In this document: positions 10,655 to 20,929 of the stretch, piece by piece
Position numbering within the stretch: the stretch's first letter is position 1
How the letters are laid out: every line of letters starts with the position of its first letter
NCBI RefSeq assembly: GCF_022602565.1
Contig: NZ_JALBCV010000006.1
Span: 62,001 to 126,000 of the forward strand
Direction of reading: 5' to 3'
Source of the DNA: Rosenbergiella metrosideri
Lineage (GTDB): Bacteria; Pseudomonadota; Gammaproteobacteria; Enterobacterales; Enterobacteriaceae
DNA: 64,000 nucleotides
The notes under the pieces: generated by a model
Told to the model about the DNA's origin: nothing
The model's database searches: none
Seen by the model: only the letters and a program-made list of their open reading frames with translations
Position numbers and translations under genes: made by a program

Positions 10655-11851
10655 GTGATTAAAGTCTTAGCACTCTTTATTTTACTGATTGCCGGTATCG
10701 TTTTAGGCCCGGTTTTCGCGGGTAAGCAAGGCTACGTGCTGATCCAAACCTCTCAATGGAATATCGAAACCTCCGTGACAGGATTGGTGATCATCCTGCT
10801 GGTCGCACTGATCGTGATTCTCCTCATCGAGTGGGTGATACGTCGTCTGTTTAGAACCGGCTCACGAGCTCGTCGCTGGTTTGCTGGCCGAAAACACCGC
10901 TTGGCGCAGAAACATACCAGTACAGCATTGATTAAGTTAGCAGAGGGCGATTATCAGCAAGTTGAAAAGCTGATGACGAAGAATGCTGACCATTCTGATA
11001 CGCCTGTCGCTAACTACTTACTCGCAGCAGAAGCGGCCCAACAACGGGGTGATGAAATCCGCGCGAATCAACACCTTGAACGCGCATCAGAGCTGAGTAC
11101 CGATAATCAAATCCCTGTGGAAATTGCACGTGCACGCATCCTCTTAGCCCGGGAAGAGAATCATGCTGCCCGCCACACGATCGACCGTTTACTGGATGTT
11201 GCCCCGCGTCACCCGGAAGTGCTGCGTTTGGCACAAACGGCGTATCAACGCACGGGTGCCTGGTCGGCGTTACTGGATATCATGCCTTCGCTTGAGAAAG
11301 ACCAAGTCGTCAGCAAAGAGGAAGCAGAAACGCTCACACAGAAAGCGTGGTTAGGCCTAATGGAACAAGCTATGGCGTCTGGCGGTAGCGAGGGTTTAAA
11401 ACAATGGTGGGGCCATCAAGCCCGTAAAACACGTCAAGACTCACGTTTACAGGCCGCAATAGTGACACACTTAATCGAGTGTGACGATCATGAGATGGCA
11501 CAGGCCATCGCGATGGAGGGGCTTAAACGCCACTACAACGAAAGTTTAGTGCTCTCTATTCCAAAGATTAAAACGGCAAACAGTGATGATTCCGAGAAGT
11601 TAGTCCGTCAGCTGATCAAACAGCATGGATCAACGCCACTTTTAGAAAGTACCTTGGGACAATTACTGATGCGTCGGGGCGAATGGCAGCAGGCTGCAGA
11701 CGCGTTTAAGTCAGCCTTAGCACAACGTCCAGACAGTTTTGATTACGCTTGGTTAGCGGACGTTTACGATAAAATGCGTCGTCCAGAAGAAGCGGCGAAA
11801 ATGCGCCGTGAAGGACTCCATCTCACGCTAACAAAATATCCTGATCAGTAA
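10655..11851 (+). CDS. hemY: HemY, membrane protein with TPR repeats
   Basis: A 398-residue inner-membrane protein with two N-terminal transmembrane segments (about 3-23 and 40-62), then a basic stretch (RRLFRTGSRARRW) and helical TPR-like repeats to the C-terminus, such as VANYLLAAEAAQQRG and a last repeat EWQQAADAFKSALAQRPDS. The start is GTG, preceded by a strong AGGAGG inside the end of hemX. It belongs to the hemCDXY operon and is implicated in late porphyrin metabolism in E. coli, but its biochemical role is unresolved. Confidence 0.94.
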   Translation: MIKVLALFILLIAGIVLGPVFAGKQGYVLIQTSQWNIETSVTGLVIILLVALIVILLIEWVIRRLFRTGSRARRWFAGRKHRLAQKHTSTALIKLAEGDYQQVEKLMTKNADHSDTPVANYLLAAEAAQQRGDEIRANQHLERASELSTDNQIPVEIARARILLAREENHAARHTIDRLLDVAPRHPEVLRLAQTAYQRTGAWSALLDIMPSLEKDQVVSKEEAETLTQKAWLGLMEQAMASGGSEGLKQWWGHQARKTRQDSRLQAAIVTHLIECDDHEMAQAIAMEGLKRHYNESLVLSIPKIKTANSDDSEKLVRQLIKQHGSTPLLESTLGQLLMRRGEWQQAADAFKSALAQRPDSFDYAWLADVYDKMRRPEEAAKMRREGLHLTLTKYPDQ

Positions 11852-11866
11852 TCTCTCCTACCTTTA

Positions 11867-11886
11867 GGCGGCTGTTTGCAGCCGCC
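11867..11886 (+). terminator. Stem-loop after hemY
   Basis: GGCGGCTG-TTTG-CAGCCGCC is a perfect 8-bp GC-rich hairpin 15 nt after the hemY stop. No U-tract follows, so it is either a weak terminator or a 3'-end stabiliser of the hem transcript. Confidence 0.5.
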
Positions 11887-11961
11887 CATTCCTAACACTT
11901 ATTGCTAAGAACGCCAAACCGTGATGTTATCAGGGATCCCCACCCCTTAGGTATTAACGTT

Positions 11962-12786
11962 ATGAAATCGCGTTTTGAACAAATCAATGTCTTTGCTAAC
12001 CATTCCTTGAAAGGTAATCCTTTGGCCGTTGTCCATTGCCAAGAGGGAGACTACTCCACAGAGACCATGCAGGCGTTGGCACGCTGGACCCAGCTTAGCG
12101 AGACTGTCTTTATTACGCCATCAACAGAGGCCGCTGCGGACTATAAGGTGCGTATTTTCACGCCCGTCGAAGAACTTCCTTTTGCTGGACATCCAACATT
12201 AGGGTCCTGCCACAGTTGGTTGAATGGGCGTAAGCAGGCCGTAGTCCATCAGCAATCCGCGATAGGTATTGTTGAGATCCGCCAAGAGAACGACCTATTA
12301 TTTTTTGAAGCTCCCCCTTTAGTGGTGCAACGTCCTTTCTCCGCACAAGAACAACAACAGCTTATCGCCTCCACTGGACTGCTTGCCGAAACAATCACCG
12401 CTACCCAAGTATTGAGTAATGGTCCGGTATGGCACTGCGTTCGAGTAGATTCAGTGGAAACGCTACTCAGTATCACGCCAGATTATTCCGCGATGGGCGA
12501 TCTTAAGTTAGGGATCTGTAGCCTTAATCCGGAGGGAGATGGTTTGATGGTCCGCGCCCTGATGGGCTTAGAAGCCACTGAAGACCCGGTGACGGGTAGC
12601 TTACAAGCTGTGTTAGCGCAATGGCTGATTGAAACAGGTGAGTTACCAGAGCATTACCGTGCTCAACAGGGGATTTGTGTGGGTGCTGAAGGGGAAGTCA
12701 CGATAAAAAAAATAGACGGGAAGATCTTTGTCGGTGGACATTCAACCACGGTAATAAGGGGGGACATCACACTGCCAACGGAGTAA
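11962..12786 (+). CDS. PhzF family isomerase/epimerase
   Basis: A 274-residue protein of the PhzF fold (relatives: E. coli YddE, DapF-like superfamily). The N-terminus [24 protein letters not shown] and the motif [16 protein letters not shown] are characteristic; the Glu there is the presumed acid/base. [16 protein letters not shown] is the second-half counterpart. I chose the ATG at 11962 because similarity begins there; an ATG 20 codons upstream gives only an unrelated leader. Substrate is unknown. It stands between hemY and the tRNA cluster, where E. coli has other genes (glmZ, aslAB), so it is a lineage-specific insert. It is followed by a bidirectional-looking hairpin. Confidence 0.85.
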   Translation: MKSRFEQINVFANHSLKGNPLAVVHCQEGDYSTETMQALARWTQLSETVFITPSTEAAADYKVRIFTPVEELPFAGHPTLGSCHSWLNGRKQAVVHQQSAIGIVEIRQENDLLFFEAPPLVVQRPFSAQEQQQLIASTGLLAETITATQVLSNGPVWHCVRVDSVETLLSITPDYSAMGDLKLGICSLNPEGDGLMVRALMGLEATEDPVTGSLQAVLAQWLIETGELPEHYRAQQGICVGAEGEVTIKKIDGKIFVGGHSTTVIRGDITLPTE

Positions 12787-12821
12787 AAATGACAAAAACA
12801 AAAAACCCCGCCGAAGCGGGG
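12787..12821 (-). terminator. Terminator of the tRNA cluster (possibly bidirectional)
   Basis: Hairpin CCCCGC-CGAA-GCGGGG at 12806-12821. On the minus strand it is followed by a long T-rich tract (complement of 12787-12805), a classic intrinsic terminator 12 nt after the tRNA-Pro 3' end. On the plus strand it could also stop the PhzF transcript, with a shorter TTT. Confidence 0.9.
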
Positions 12822-12833
12822 TTTCTCAAAATT

Positions 12834-12910
12834 TGGTCGGCGAGAGAGGATTCGAACCTCCGACCCACTGGTCCCAAACCAGTTGCGCTACCAAGCTGCG
12901 CTACTCGCCG
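12834..12910 (-). tRNA. proM: tRNA-Pro (anticodon TGG)
   Basis: A 77-nt tRNA with encoded CCA. The anticodon loop reads TTTGGGA and the T-loop GGTTCGAATC. It is the last of the Arg-His-Leu-Pro cluster, the argX-hisR-leuT-proM order of E. coli. The 77 nt are identical to the tRNA at 41380-41456. Confidence 0.97.
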
Positions 12911-12940
12911 AAATACTGCGGTACTACTTTATTTTTTACC

Positions 12941-13027
12941 TGGTGCGAGGGGGGGGACTTGAACCCCCACGTCCGTTAGGACACTAACACCTGAAGCTAG
13001 CGCGTCTACCAATTCCGCCACCGTCGC
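12941..13027 (-). tRNA. leuT: tRNA-Leu (anticodon CAG)
   Basis: An 87-nt class II tRNA with a long variable arm and encoded CCA. The anticodon loop CTTCAGGTG gives CAG. Acceptor position 5 is C opposite C, where E. coli leuT has A opposite C, so the same pair is unpaired in both. Confidence 0.97.
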
Positions 13028-13042
13028 TCATCAGATAAAAAT

Positions 13043-13119
13043 TGGGGTGGCTAATGGGACTCGAACCCACGACAACTGGAATCACAATCCAGGGCTCTAC
13101 CAACTGAGCTATAGCCACC
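13043..13119 (-). tRNA. hisR: tRNA-His (anticodon GTG)
   Basis: A 77-nt tRNA including the 5' G(-1) typical of histidine tRNAs and an encoded CCA. The anticodon loop is TTGTGAT. It is nearly identical to E. coli hisR. Confidence 0.97.
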
Positions 13120-13201
13120 ACCCCTAACTTCTTACTACCACTGATGTTAACACATCAGCCTAACGCGGTAAAACACCACCGCAGCTCGACACCTAAAAAA
13201 C

Positions 13202-13278
<77 letters not shown>

Positions 13279-13299
13279 TTAGCGCCGTTGCGGATGCGG

Positions 13300-13328
13300 A
13301 TATTACGGTAGTGTTGCCTAGCTGTCTA
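13300..13328 (-). promoter_or_regulatory. Promoter of the tRNA cluster
   Basis: Minus strand: -35 TAGACA (13328-13323), a 17-nt spacer, -10 TAATAT (13305-13300), then a GC-rich discriminator before tRNA-Arg. The same -10 and 17-nt spacing occur before the second tRNA-Pro at 41.47 kb. It fits a growth-rate and stringent-controlled stable RNA promoter. Confidence 0.65.
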
Positions 13329-13411
13329 GTGGTTTTTTAAATTAAATTATCGTTTGCTTACGCTTTGTTCACTTTGCGTGAAGTTTCGGCGATTTAGCCT
13401 CTTTTGGGGCC

Positions 13412-14158
13412 TTATAGCTCACCGCGCCAGTGGTAACCTTGATACTTAAGCAACTTTAGTTGACGCTTTAATCGAGAAGGTTGCTTAATCAGTCGATACA
13501 GCCACTCAAGCCCAAGTTTCTGCCACAGCAATGGTGCACGCTTCACTTTACCAATAAAGACGTCGTACGTGCCACCTACCCCCATATATAGCGCATCCGG
13601 GTATTTCTCATAACATCGCTGAATAAAAAGCTCCTGTCGTGGCGATCCCATCGCCACAGTAACCACTTTCGCCTGGCTCGCTTTAATCCGTTGGATCAGC
13701 GACTCGACCTCAGCTTCCGTAAAGTAACCATCTTGTTGGCCCACAACCGGCACCTGCCATTGTTGCTTAAGTTTATGGGTGGTCTGCACCAACACATCGG
13801 GTTGACTTCCAACCAAATAAACGGGAACAGATAATGCGCCGGCACGTTGCATTAATGACTGCCATAAATCCGCCCCCGCGATGCGCGTGACTTGGCTGTC
13901 GGGGTACTTTTTACGGATCGAACGGACGATACTAATGCCATCAGGATAGTTAATTCCGCCGCTGGTCAGGATTTGGTGCAATAGCGCATTATGTTCTGCC
14001 GTTAAAATCTTTTCAGCATTCAACGCAATTAGACGCCCAGTGTGTACCCGCAGCCCATCAGGCAGCAGGAAATCGGTAAACGCTTGCATTGAAGGAAAGC
14101 CATATACCGGAATCTGGCGAATAGTAAAACTTGGCAGCGTTATCGGACGGTTACTCAC
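13412..14158 (-). CDS. wecG: UDP-N-acetyl-D-mannosaminuronic acid transferase
   Basis: WecG/TagA/CpsF family glycosyltransferase that adds ManNAcA to lipid I to form ECA lipid II at the inner membrane. The 248 residues (246 in E. coli) contain [41 protein letters not shown] and [19 protein letters not shown], all strongly conserved family blocks. It is the last gene of the wec operon and overlaps wzyE by 8 nt. E. coli has yifK next; here the tRNA cluster follows directly. Confidence 0.96.
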   Translation of the reverse strand: MSNRPITLPSFTIRQIPVYGFPSMQAFTDFLLPDGLRVHTGRLIALNAEKILTAEHNALLHQILTSGGINYPDGISIVRSIRKKYPDSQVTRIAGADLWQSLMQRAGALSVPVYLVGSQPDVLVQTTHKLKQQWQVPVVGQQDGYFTEAEVESLIQRIKASQAKVVTVAMGSPRQELFIQRCYEKYPDALYMGVGGTYDVFIGKVKRAPLLWQKLGLEWLYRLIKQPSRLKRQLKLLKYQGYHWRGEL

Positions 14159-15536
14159 AGATATCCTTTTGTTTTGAGTAGAAGGGAGTGACGGAAGGCA
14201 CTGATGTTGCCCCTACTCGTGATTTGACGAGCCCTGCGCGTTGTAAGAACCAAAATAAGAGTTTTGTCACCAGTAGACACAGCAGAAAAATAATCGCGAA
14301 AAAAACCACTCGCGAGCCAAAAGCGTCGAGTCCTTCACGCGCTAAGACAATCATGTTAAACACTGCACCGAAACAAAAACTATTGATTAAGGCTGCGGTA
14401 TAACGATTTGGCTCTTGGCGAGCGCGATAATAGAGGCTATCGAATCCTTTAATGATCAGGCCGACTAACAATGCGCCAGGCAGCAAAGCCCCTACCCCAC
14501 CCATGACGAGTAACGAACCGATTAGCGTCGGAGATATCGCTAACCCTGAATGGTTATCTAAAATCTGCCAAGTAAAATAATTTGCGCTATTCAAGATGGC
14601 AGAAGGACGTTCTGGCCATAACCAACTTGGAATGAAGACATAAAAGTCTCGCCACATCGGGGCCGGACCTTGGAAGTCGAGCTGCGAATAATGGCTGAAG
14701 ATCAAACCCAAATTTTCCCAAGGCGAAAACGTATCGCGTGTCAGATAGAGAAAGGTATACCAAGCCTCTGGACCCGCCACATTCAGATTATAGCGCCGCA
14801 ACGCTAACCAAAACATTCCCACAATCGACATCGCCCCAGCACCAAGTAACATCGATAACGTAATCCAGCCACGACTAATACCAATAAATAAAAATAGCGC
14901 AAATGCAATGATGATATTGGCGCGTGTTCCCCCCACCACCATGTAAGTAATCAGACCAAAAGTCACTGTCACCACAAGAAATAGGCACCACTGCCGTAAC
15001 GTGGGCTTAAGGAAATACACCACCAACATGCCAGGGATAAAAAAGTAAAAGAAGCGTTTTAAAGCAACACCAGAAACCTGACTGGAAAAAATTTGGCTAT
15101 AGGAGGTCAGTCGAAAGAGTAATAGCCCATTGTGCGCAAAGAAGATCCCTAGGCTAACCAGCGCAACCAGGACTAACAATCCTGAAAAGAGATGAGTCTC
15201 TAAGCGAGTCATGGTAAAAAAGCCGCTGACGGGTGCCACGGGTTTACGGGTTAATCGAACCTTATACGTCACATAATAGATGGCATAAAATCCTGTAGCC
15301 GATAACAAGGCTTGTAACAGATAGAGAGGATCAACCACCGGCTCTTGGAAACCAAAGACTAATATCGAGGTTAGCGGAAAACCAAAATAGAACGTCAGTA
15401 CAAAGAGTAAGGAAAAGAACAGATGAAAATTAAAGCGTTCACGACGGAACTCTTTCACCATTACCGTTAAGATAAAGCAAAGCGAAAGCACATATACCAA
15501 GGCTAAGCCTGTAAACTGCCCACCCGTCATGATCAC
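14151..15536 (-). CDS. wzyE: ECA polysaccharide polymerase WzyE
   Basis: Polytopic inner-membrane protein of 461 residues with roughly ten or more hydrophobic segments, which polymerises ECA trisaccharide repeats on the periplasmic face. Conserved stretches include [41 protein letters not shown] and [16 protein letters not shown]. It overlaps wecF upstream by 4 nt (ATGA) and wecG downstream. It works with the WzzE length regulator and WzxE flippase from the same operon. Confidence 0.95.
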   Translation of the reverse strand: MIMTGGQFTGLALVYVLSLCFILTVMVKEFRRERFNFHLFFSLLFVLTFYFGFPLTSILVFGFQEPVVDPLYLLQALLSATGFYAIYYVTYKVRLTRKPVAPVSGFFTMTRLETHLFSGLLVLVALVSLGIFFAHNGLLLFRLTSYSQIFSSQVSGVALKRFFYFFIPGMLVVYFLKPTLRQWCLFLVVTVTFGLITYMVVGGTRANIIIAFALFLFIGISRGWITLSMLLGAGAMSIVGMFWLALRRYNLNVAGPEAWYTFLYLTRDTFSPWENLGLIFSHYSQLDFQGPAPMWRDFYVFIPSWLWPERPSAILNSANYFTWQILDNHSGLAISPTLIGSLLVMGGVGALLPGALLVGLIIKGFDSLYYRARQEPNRYTAALINSFCFGAVFNMIVLAREGLDAFGSRVVFFAIIFLLCLLVTKLLFWFLQRAGLVKSRVGATSVPSVTPFYSKQKDICE

Positions 15537-16606
15537 TCCATCCCTTCCAATCGCTGTAACATGTCACGCCAGCCTTGCAGATAGCCGGGTGAGAAAAACT
15601 CAATAGTCGCTTTATCGTGGTGGACTAATTGCTGGCGAGCACGCTGAATAATCTCTCTATCCAGTGGGTCTTCATCAAATAAGACCGGTAAGTGTTGTTC
15701 AGCCAGATCGCGCCAAAACGGATTTTTTCGACTAATCACAAATGGAATATTTTTATCAATCAGTATACTGAGCGTGCCAATACCTTGTTGCCGAGCAAAG
15801 ATAAAGTAGCCCAGATGACAACGATCAACCACCTTCAAATAGGCATCGAAGTTGAGCTTTTCTGTGACTATCTCGACCTGTCCGGAGCTAAAGAGCTGTG
15901 AGGCATGTGCACTTACCTTGGCAATATACTCTTGATTATTATCAGGATAGCCCATAGGAACGATCACCTTGACCGCTTGGCCAAAGCGGTGCGCGATATG
16001 TGTTAACGCCTGACAGTGTCGATTAGAGGGATCGCCCGAATTCCCCACCAATAGGGTCAACGGTTGGTTTGCAGGCTCCCCTACCGTGGTTTGCGGAGTT
16101 GTCGCCATTTTGGTCGGGAAATAAAGCTTATGCCCGGGGACCTTCGGGTATTTTTGCTGATAAACACTGAGGTCACCCAAGGTGGCATAGACCGCCGCAA
16201 CGCGTCTCTGCGCGCGACGTCTTAGCGTATAAAAAAGCCGAAATTTCAGCGACCGTGACGCCTCATATAAATCAGCCCCCCAGATATGCCAATGTAACTG
16301 GTGCCTTCTTATCCGGCCACTGAGTAAGGCCAACCATAAAAGAGGATTAAATTGACCATGACAGAAAAATAAAGTTTGTCGATTTTGGGCCAATCCGATA
16401 ACTTCTTGCGCTAATTGCTTCTTCGACCCTACACAGTCGATTGATAGGTTCGGAAACTGCTCAGCGAGTGCCATATCCTGAGTGACCACAATAAACTTCC
16501 TCGCTTGTGAGCAGGGAACCTCTGTGGTCAACACCTCATTAAAAAAGGCTAATAACGTCTTGTTGTGGTGAGGGATATCGGCCCCCAGTACATGAATAAT
16601 CGCCAT
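15533..16606 (-). CDS. wecF: TDP-Fuc4NAc:lipid II transferase WecF
   Basis: Adds 4-acetamido-4,6-dideoxy-D-galactose to complete the ECA repeat (lipid III). Motifs [48 protein letters not shown] and [13 protein letters not shown] mark the family. I chose the ATG at 16606, which overlaps the wzxE stop as TAATG. This gives 357 residues (359 in E. coli), and similarity starts exactly there. A longer frame from 16672 runs inside wzxE and has no support. Confidence 0.95.
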   Translation of the reverse strand: MAIIHVLGADIPHHNKTLLAFFNEVLTTEVPCSQARKFIVVTQDMALAEQFPNLSIDCVGSKKQLAQEVIGLAQNRQTLFFCHGQFNPLLWLALLSGRIRRHQLHWHIWGADLYEASRSLKFRLFYTLRRRAQRRVAAVYATLGDLSVYQQKYPKVPGHKLYFPTKMATTPQTTVGEPANQPLTLLVGNSGDPSNRHCQALTHIAHRFGQAVKVIVPMGYPDNNQEYIAKVSAHASQLFSSGQVEIVTEKLNFDAYLKVVDRCHLGYFIFARQQGIGTLSILIDKNIPFVISRKNPFWRDLAEQHLPVLFDEDPLDREIIQRARQQLVHHDKATIEFFSPGYLQGWRDMLQRLEGME

Positions 16607-17853
16607 TATTTTCGATACCAATAAAAAAATGCTGCAATAACCAACAGTAAATAACAGACGTAGGTGATGCAATATGCTTGTACTGCCCCTAATACGCCGT
16701 GCTCAGCAATAAGCCAGTGGCTGGTGGCTAGCAGTAAACAAAATTGTGTGATTTCCGTCAGGACATAGGCACGTAGACTGCCGCGAGCAATCACCAGATA
16801 ACCAAATACATAAGCAGCTACTTTGCAGATATCACCCGGAAGTTGCCAAGCAAAGAGGTCTCGCATCGCGGTGAATTGGTGAGAAAAAAGCAGAGCGATC
16901 ACCTGATCGCGCAATAACCATACGCCGAAACTCAAGACGGCCACAGCGGGGATAACGCGCAAGAGTGTCCGGCGGATCTCTCCCGCAATCGCCTTCTTTT
17001 CCTTTAACCGACTCAATGCTGGCAGTAACCACACACTAAAGGTCGCCGTAATGAACTGTAAGTAAGCATCGGAAACGCTTGCCACGCCCTGCCACAGCCC
17101 CACCGCTTGCCAATCATTATAATCTGCTAACTGATGACGCATCACGACCCAGGCAAGGGGGAGTGTTACCGCGGTAATCCCGGTCATTAACGTATACTTT
17201 AATAAGCGGCCGGCCATTTCGCTATCCCAGCCGAAACGTAGCGGCCCCAAGCGCTCGGACGTCGAGCGTTGATAGAAATAGGCCGCGGGTAACAGCGCGA
17301 TCGCCGGTACCACTGCCAACCCCACCAAAGCGCCTGTAAATCCCCCTATCGCCCAGCACGCTAAGTAACCTGGCACAGCGAGCAGACATCCGACTATGAT
17401 AATCAGGGCGTTACTCCGCGCGTCCTTAATTCCCTTCAATTTTGCCTGTAAGAGATTTGCCCAACCGATTCCACACTGTAAGAAGGCGAGATAACGAATC
17501 ACTGGGGCATAATCAGAATGGCCAAAAAGCCCTTGGCTGATAGGGTCTGCACACAGTAAGAGAACGAGGGCAATCAGCATCCCCGCCCCCACTACTAGGG
17601 TCGAGGCAGTGGCAGAGAGCTGCTGCAACGGGTGGGGAGCGTCTTGGTATTCCGCCACGTAACGCGTGACACCGTTGAAGATACCGGCCCCCGCCATTAC
17701 GCTGAGGACAGTAATTAATTGCCGATAATTACTTGCCAGCCCGATACCTTCGGGCCCGTAAGTGACCGCCAGCAATTTGATAATCACCAAGCCGCACAGG
17801 ATCTTGGTGAGGGTAGAACTCGCGGTCCAGACAGAGGCTCGAGCAAATGACAT
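16606..17853 (-). CDS. wzxE: Lipid III flippase WzxE
   Basis: MOP/MATE-superfamily flippase of 415 residues with about 12 transmembrane segments that moves the completed ECA lipid-linked trisaccharide across the inner membrane. The N-terminus SFARASVWTASSTLTKILCG and the YGPEGIGLASNYRQL block are typical. Both ends are coupled: its ATG overlaps the wecE stop (TAATG) and its stop overlaps the wecF ATG (TAATG). Confidence 0.95.
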   Translation of the reverse strand: MSFARASVWTASSTLTKILCGLVIIKLLAVTYGPEGIGLASNYRQLITVLSVMAGAGIFNGVTRYVAEYQDAPHPLQQLSATASTLVVGAGMLIALVLLLCADPISQGLFGHSDYAPVIRYLAFLQCGIGWANLLQAKLKGIKDARSNALIIIVGCLLAVPGYLACWAIGGFTGALVGLAVVPAIALLPAAYFYQRSTSERLGPLRFGWDSEMAGRLLKYTLMTGITAVTLPLAWVVMRHQLADYNDWQAVGLWQGVASVSDAYLQFITATFSVWLLPALSRLKEKKAIAGEIRRTLLRVIPAVAVLSFGVWLLRDQVIALLFSHQFTAMRDLFAWQLPGDICKVAAYVFGYLVIARGSLRAYVLTEITQFCLLLATSHWLIAEHGVLGAVQAYCITYVCYLLLVIAAFFYWYRK

Positions 17854-18983
17854 TAGGAGAAGAAACTCAGTAGCGACCCTATAACAATTTTTTGCTGGTT
17901 ATCCGTCAAATTGTAATACATAGGCAACCTAACTAAACGCTCGCTCTCAACGGTGGTATAGCGATCCTCGCCATTGAACTCACCGAACTGCAGACCTGCG
18001 GGTGAGCTATGCAGAGGGATGTAGTGGAACACGCTGAGGATCTCGGCTTCTTTTAACCAGGTAATCAGTTGGTCGCGGTCCTGTTGATCACGCAATTTAA
18101 GATAGAACATGTGCGCATTATGCTGACAGTCCGTCGGGATCGTCGGTAGAGTGATCCGCCCCTGAGCAGCAAAAGGCTGTAATGCCTGATAATAATTTTG
18201 CCATAACGCCAAGCGTCGCTGATTAATCTGGTCGGCATTTTCTAATTGCGCCCAGAGATAGGCGGCTTGGAGATCAGACATCAGGTAACTGGATCCCAAA
18301 TCACGCCATGTATACTTGTCGACTTGCCCACGGAAAAATTGGCTACGATTCGTCCCTTTCTCGCGAATTATCTCCGCCCGCTCGATCAAGGTAGGATCAT
18401 TAATGAGTGTCGCCCCTCCTTCACCGCCTGCCGTATAGTTTTTGGTTTCATGAAAACTAAAGCAGCCGATATGACCAATCGAGCCCAGGGCGCGTCCCTT
18501 CCAGTAACTCATCACACCTTGCGCGGCATCTTCAATCACATACAGCTTATATTTCTCCGCTAACGCCATGATTTTATCCATATCACAGGCAACTCCGGCG
18601 TAATGAACCGGTACGATGGCGCGCGTTTTCTCGGTAATCGCTGTTTCGATTAATGTTTCATTGATATTCATAGTATCTGGACGAATATCAACGAAGATAA
18701 TTTTCGCCCCACGCAACACAAAGGCATTAGCCGTCGACACAAAGGTATAGCTTGGCATAATGACTTCATCACCCGGCTGAATATTAATCAGCAAGGCCGC
18801 CATTTCGAGTGAAGCGGTACAGGAAGGGGTGAGTAAGACCTTGGGCACATGACAACGTTGCTCAAACCATTGCTGCACGCGACGGGTAAAGCCCCCATCA
18901 CCACATAGTTTGCCGCTTGCCATGGCTGAGTGCATGTAATCGGCTTCACTTCCCGTTACCGGAGGAGCATTAAACGGAATCAT
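17853..18983 (-). CDS. wecE: dTDP-4-amino-4,6-dideoxygalactose transaminase
   Basis: PLP-dependent DegT/DnrJ/EryC1 aminotransferase that converts dTDP-4-keto-6-deoxyglucose to dTDP-Fuc4N. The 376 residues equal the E. coli enzyme. The PLP lysine is in FSFHETKNYTAGGEGG (about residue 180), and EDAAQGV and PSYTFVSTANAF are visible. The substrate must come from RffH and RffG type enzymes, whose genes are absent here. It overlaps wecD by 14 nt. Confidence 0.96.
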   Translation of the reverse strand: MIPFNAPPVTGSEADYMHSAMASGKLCGDGGFTRRVQQWFEQRCHVPKVLLTPSCTASLEMAALLINIQPGDEVIMPSYTFVSTANAFVLRGAKIIFVDIRPDTMNINETLIETAITEKTRAIVPVHYAGVACDMDKIMALAEKYKLYVIEDAAQGVMSYWKGRALGSIGHIGCFSFHETKNYTAGGEGGATLINDPTLIERAEIIREKGTNRSQFFRGQVDKYTWRDLGSSYLMSDLQAAYLWAQLENADQINQRRLALWQNYYQALQPFAAQGRITLPTIPTDCQHNAHMFYLKLRDQQDRDQLITWLKEAEILSVFHYIPLHSSPAGLQFGEFNGEDRYTTVESERLVRLPMYYNLTDNQQKIVIGSLLSFFS

Positions 18984-19665
18984 CTCTTTTCCTATAGAGC
19001 CAATAACTCGTAGACGTTAAACGTGCACCGTGACGCAGGTAGAGACGCATCGCGGAGACATTACTGAGTTGGGTCGTGATATGCAGTTCCGACAGGCCTT
19101 TGCTCCGCGCCCAATCGGTCGCGGCAAGCAATAGCTGCTGACCGAGCCCTGCCCCTTGGTGAGTGCTCGCCACCCCTAATAGACCAATGCGAGCAATGTG
19201 CGCGGAGTGTCTTAAGCTCACAAAGCCCGACACGCCACCCTGCTCATCGAGGGTGAGTAAACATTGATCGTCGAAGGTACCTTGAACTGCGTTTTCAATC
19301 CACTGCGCATAAAACTGTTGAGTAAGAGAGTGATCAAACCATGGCGCGCGAAAACGGCTTCCGGTAAATAGGCTCCCTGCCAGATGACGTAAGGCATCGA
19401 TATGGGCCGGACGCGCAATACGTATCCCCGGTTGTCGCGTTGTCTCAGTGATAGGGATAACCAGTTCAGCTTCCCCTTCCACTAACGCAAAGCCTTTGCC
19501 AGTCAAGGTATCTAGAGATTGATAATCTGTACTGGATACCTTGGCCTGAACCATGTCCCAGTCAGCACACTCCTCCACGCTCAAGCGATCGAGCTCAGCG
19601 AGATCGACCTTACCTATTCGCTGAGAGAAAAAATCACTTTCCCATGCTAAGAGATCAATAGTCAT
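18970..19665 (-). CDS. wecD: dTDP-fucosamine acetyltransferase
   Basis: GNAT-family N-acetyltransferase of 231 residues that acetylates dTDP-Fuc4N in ECA synthesis. The acetyl-CoA-binding motif A is GLLGVASTHQGAGLGQQLL (about 165-183). The C-terminus TTQLSNVSAMRLYLRHGARL is the usual GNAT motif B. It is separated from the wecC stop by only 1 nt; in E. coli rffG and rffH lie between the two. Confidence 0.95.
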   Translation of the reverse strand: MTIDLLAWESDFFSQRIGKVDLAELDRLSVEECADWDMVQAKVSSTDYQSLDTLTGKGFALVEGEAELVIPITETTRQPGIRIARPAHIDALRHLAGSLFTGSRFRAPWFDHSLTQQFYAQWIENAVQGTFDDQCLLTLDEQGGVSGFVSLRHSAHIARIGLLGVASTHQGAGLGQQLLLAATDWARSKGLSELHITTQLSNVSAMRLYLRHGARLTSTSYWLYRKRDDSV

Positions 19666-19666
19666 T

Positions 19667-20929
19667 TCAGTTACGCCAAACGCCGCGAGTGTCGATCACA
19701 AAGTCGGTCGTTAACTGTGACCTATCCAGTGCTTTAAACACCTTATGGTCGGTCAGGAGCACGACAATCTCTGCAGATTGCAAGGCTTCATCCACACTGG
19801 CTAAAGTGGCTTTACCTGTGAATGTCTGAGGTAACTGGCGAATATGCGGCTCGACTAATAACGTCTCGCCTTGGTGCCATTCACTAATCAACTTCGCCAC
19901 CTGCATCGCTGGGCTTTCTCGAAGATCATCAATATCGGGTTTGAAGGCCAGGCCAAAGCAGGCAATTTTTATCGCCGACGCGGTCTTACCGTTCGCCATC
20001 AAGCAATCAGCGACCGCTTGTTTTACCTGGTCGAGTACCCAGAAGGGTTTACTGTCATTCACCTCACGGGCCGTACGGATTAAGCGGGCGAGTTCCGGCG
20101 TCTGCGACACGATAAACCACGGATCAACCGCAATGCAGTGCCCACCCACACCTGGGCCAGGTTGTAAGATGTTCACGCGAGGGTGGTGGTTGGCGAGCTG
20201 AATCAGCTCCCACACATCGATATCCAGTTCATGACAGATTAACGAGAGTTCATTGGCGAACGCAATGTTCACATCACGAAAGCTGTTTTCGGTAAGCTTA
20301 CACATTTCTGCGGTACGCGCGTTAGTTGTCACGCACTCACCCTGTAAGAATAGCTGATAAAGCTGACTCGCCCGTAGCGAACAGTCAGGCGTAATTCCAC
20401 CGACTACCCGGTCATTACTCACTAATTCTGCCATGACTTTGCCAGGTAGCACGCGCTCAGGGCAGTATGCGATAGCGATATTAGGCTGGTCGCTGTGTCC
20501 AGGAACTTGCAGCTCTGGTCGCAGTTCAGCAATCCAAGCAGCCACTTGTTCGGTTGCCCCGACAGGTGAAGTGGATTCTAAAATAACTAAGTCTCCCGCT
20601 TTCAGCTGTGACGCGATGGCGAGTGTAGCGCTCTTGACATAGCTAAGGTCTGGCTGATGTTCCGCCTCAAACGGGGTCGGTACCGTAATGATAAAGGCGT
20701 CAGCTGGCTCCGGGGTTAACGTTGCCCTCAATCGTCCTGCCGCGACATTACGCGCCACCACATTGGCCAATTCGGGTTCAATAATATGGATTTCACCCCG
20801 GTTAATGGTCTCGACTGCCACTGGATTAACATCAACACCTATGACTTGGCATCCCGCATCAGCCAAAATCGCGGCGGTAGGTAATCCTATATATCCAAGA
20901 CCAAAAATGGAGACTGTTTTACTGTGCAT
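19667..20929 (-). CDS. wecC: UDP-N-acetyl-D-mannosamine dehydrogenase
   Basis: NAD-dependent four-electron dehydrogenase producing UDP-ManNAcA. The Rossmann motif is [19 protein letters not shown]. Further blocks are [20 protein letters not shown] and [13 protein letters not shown], whose Cys is the catalytic thiol. From the ATG at 20929 it has 420 residues, equal to E. coli. An in-frame TTG two codons earlier is possible. The start lies inside the 3' end of wecB (11-nt overlap). Confidence 0.96.
   Translation of the reverse strand: MHSKTVSIFGLGYIGLPTAAILADAGCQVIGVDVNPVAVETINRGEIHIIEPELANVVARNVAAGRLRATLTPEPADAFIITVPTPFEAEHQPDLSYVKSATLAIASQLKAGDLVILESTSPVGATEQVAAWIAELRPELQVPGHSDQPNIAIAYCPERVLPGKVMAELVSNDRVVGGITPDCSLRASQLYQLFLQGECVTTNARTAEMCKLTENSFRDVNIAFANELSLICHELDIDVWELIQLANHHPRVNILQPGPGVGGHCIAVDPWFIVSQTPELARLIRTAREVNDSKPFWVLDQVKQAVADCLMANGKTASAIKIACFGLAFKPDIDDLRESPAMQVAKLISEWHQGETLLVEPHIRQLPQTFTGKATLASVDEALQSAEIVVLLTDHKVFKALDRSQLTTDFVIDTRGVWRN

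Noticed and set aside
12941-12958. Run of eight G near 12949 considered as a variable tract
   Set aside because: It is the T-stem and acceptor end of tRNA-Leu(CAG) and is fixed by tRNA structure.
16607-16672. Extended wecF start inside wzxE
   Set aside because: The TAATG overlap at 16606 fits the coupling seen across this operon, and the shorter protein matches the family length.
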